A DNA stretch of 6,234 nt, from assembly GCA_024639445.1 (NCBI GenBank), contig JAHEIJ010000137.1, positions 1 to 6,234 of the forward strand, written 5' to 3'. The notes below the pieces were generated by a model. It searched no databases, was not told the origin of the DNA, and saw only the letters and a list, made by a program, of their open reading frames with translations. Source of the DNA: Gammaproteobacteria bacterium. GTDB taxonomy: Bacteria; Pseudomonadota; Gammaproteobacteria; UBA6429; Thiohalophilaceae. The stretch's first letter is position 1; each line of letters begins with the position of its first letter. The position numbers were made by a program, and so were the translations under genes. Positions 6,068-6,234 of the stretch are shown in pieces.

Positions 6068-6234
6068 ATGCAAATATTTAAAAAGCCAACCAACATTGAC
6101 TTCATGGGCAAGCGCAAGCTTGCCATGGTGTTCTCGTTATTGCTGATCGGTATTTCCATCGGTTCGCTGGCGGTCCGTGGCCTTAATTTTGGCCTGGATT
6201 TTACCGGCGGAACCCTGATCGAAGTGGGCTACGC
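6068..6234 (+). CDS. secF: Protein translocase subunit SecF, N-terminal part (partial at window edge)
   Basis: SecF is the partner of SecD in the proton-driven accessory translocase. Only 55 complete codons are present before the window ends; the family is about 300-325 residues. The visible part has a short cytoplasmic N-terminus (MQIFKKPTNIDFMGKRK), a first membrane helix at about residues 18-36, and the signature VRGLNFGLDFTGGT (36-49), which matches VRGFNWGLDFTGGT of E. coli. The ATG at 6068 is the first start after an in-frame TGA at 6056-6058. The ribosome binding site is weak (GTGA at 6055-6058), so translation may depend on coupling to secD, 20 bases upstream. Confidence 0.95.
   Translation, partial: MQIFKKPTNIDFMGKRKLAMVFSLLLIGISIGSLAVRGLNFGLDFTGGTLIEVGY

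Overview
This looks like a conserved housekeeping segment of a gammaproteobacterial chromosome, probably not an enteric one. Two things point there. The rightward genes are queA, tgt, yajC, secD and secF in the order known from Escherichia coli and many other gammaproteobacteria. The Tgt, SecD and SecF products also read very close to the E. coli proteins as I remember them. No database search was possible, so a genus cannot be named.

Layout. Bases 1-1101, minus strand: the N-terminal 367 residues of phosphoenolpyruvate carboxylase (ppc), cut off by the window edge. Bases 1102-1219: a short gap with a perfect -10 hexamer facing ppc. Bases 1220-1304, minus strand: tRNA-Leu(CAA) with an encoded CCA end, driven by a strong sigma70-type promoter at 1320-1348. 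Bases 1374-6234, plus strand: queA (1374-2483), tgt (2473-3684), yajC (3750-4091), secD (4191-6047) and the first 55 codons of secF (6068 onward). No intergenic stretch is longer than about 120 bases.

How the genes work together. Tgt puts preQ1 into position 34 of tRNAs with GUN anticodons, and QueA then adds a cyclopentene ring derived from S-adenosylmethionine, giving epoxyqueuosine. They are consecutive enzymes of queuosine synthesis, and here their reading frames overlap. YajC, SecD and SecF form the accessory membrane complex that helps SecYEG with late, proton-motive-force-dependent protein export. Pairing tRNA modification with secretion genes is a common arrangement. The divergent PEP carboxylase replenishes oxaloacetate and has no obvious functional link to them.

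What is unusual. I found no new multigene system, mobile element or defence locus. The irregularities lie in queA and tgt. (1) queA ends in a six-copy GGGACGA heptanucleotide array that adds a low-complexity tail to QueA and sets how its stop codon overlaps the tgt start. (2) tgt carries an in-frame insert of about 32 codons right after the TDSGGFQ active-site segment, with AGG arginine codons and dense GGA motifs unlike the rest of the gene. (3) Two consecutive perfect inverted repeats fill the yajC-secD gap.
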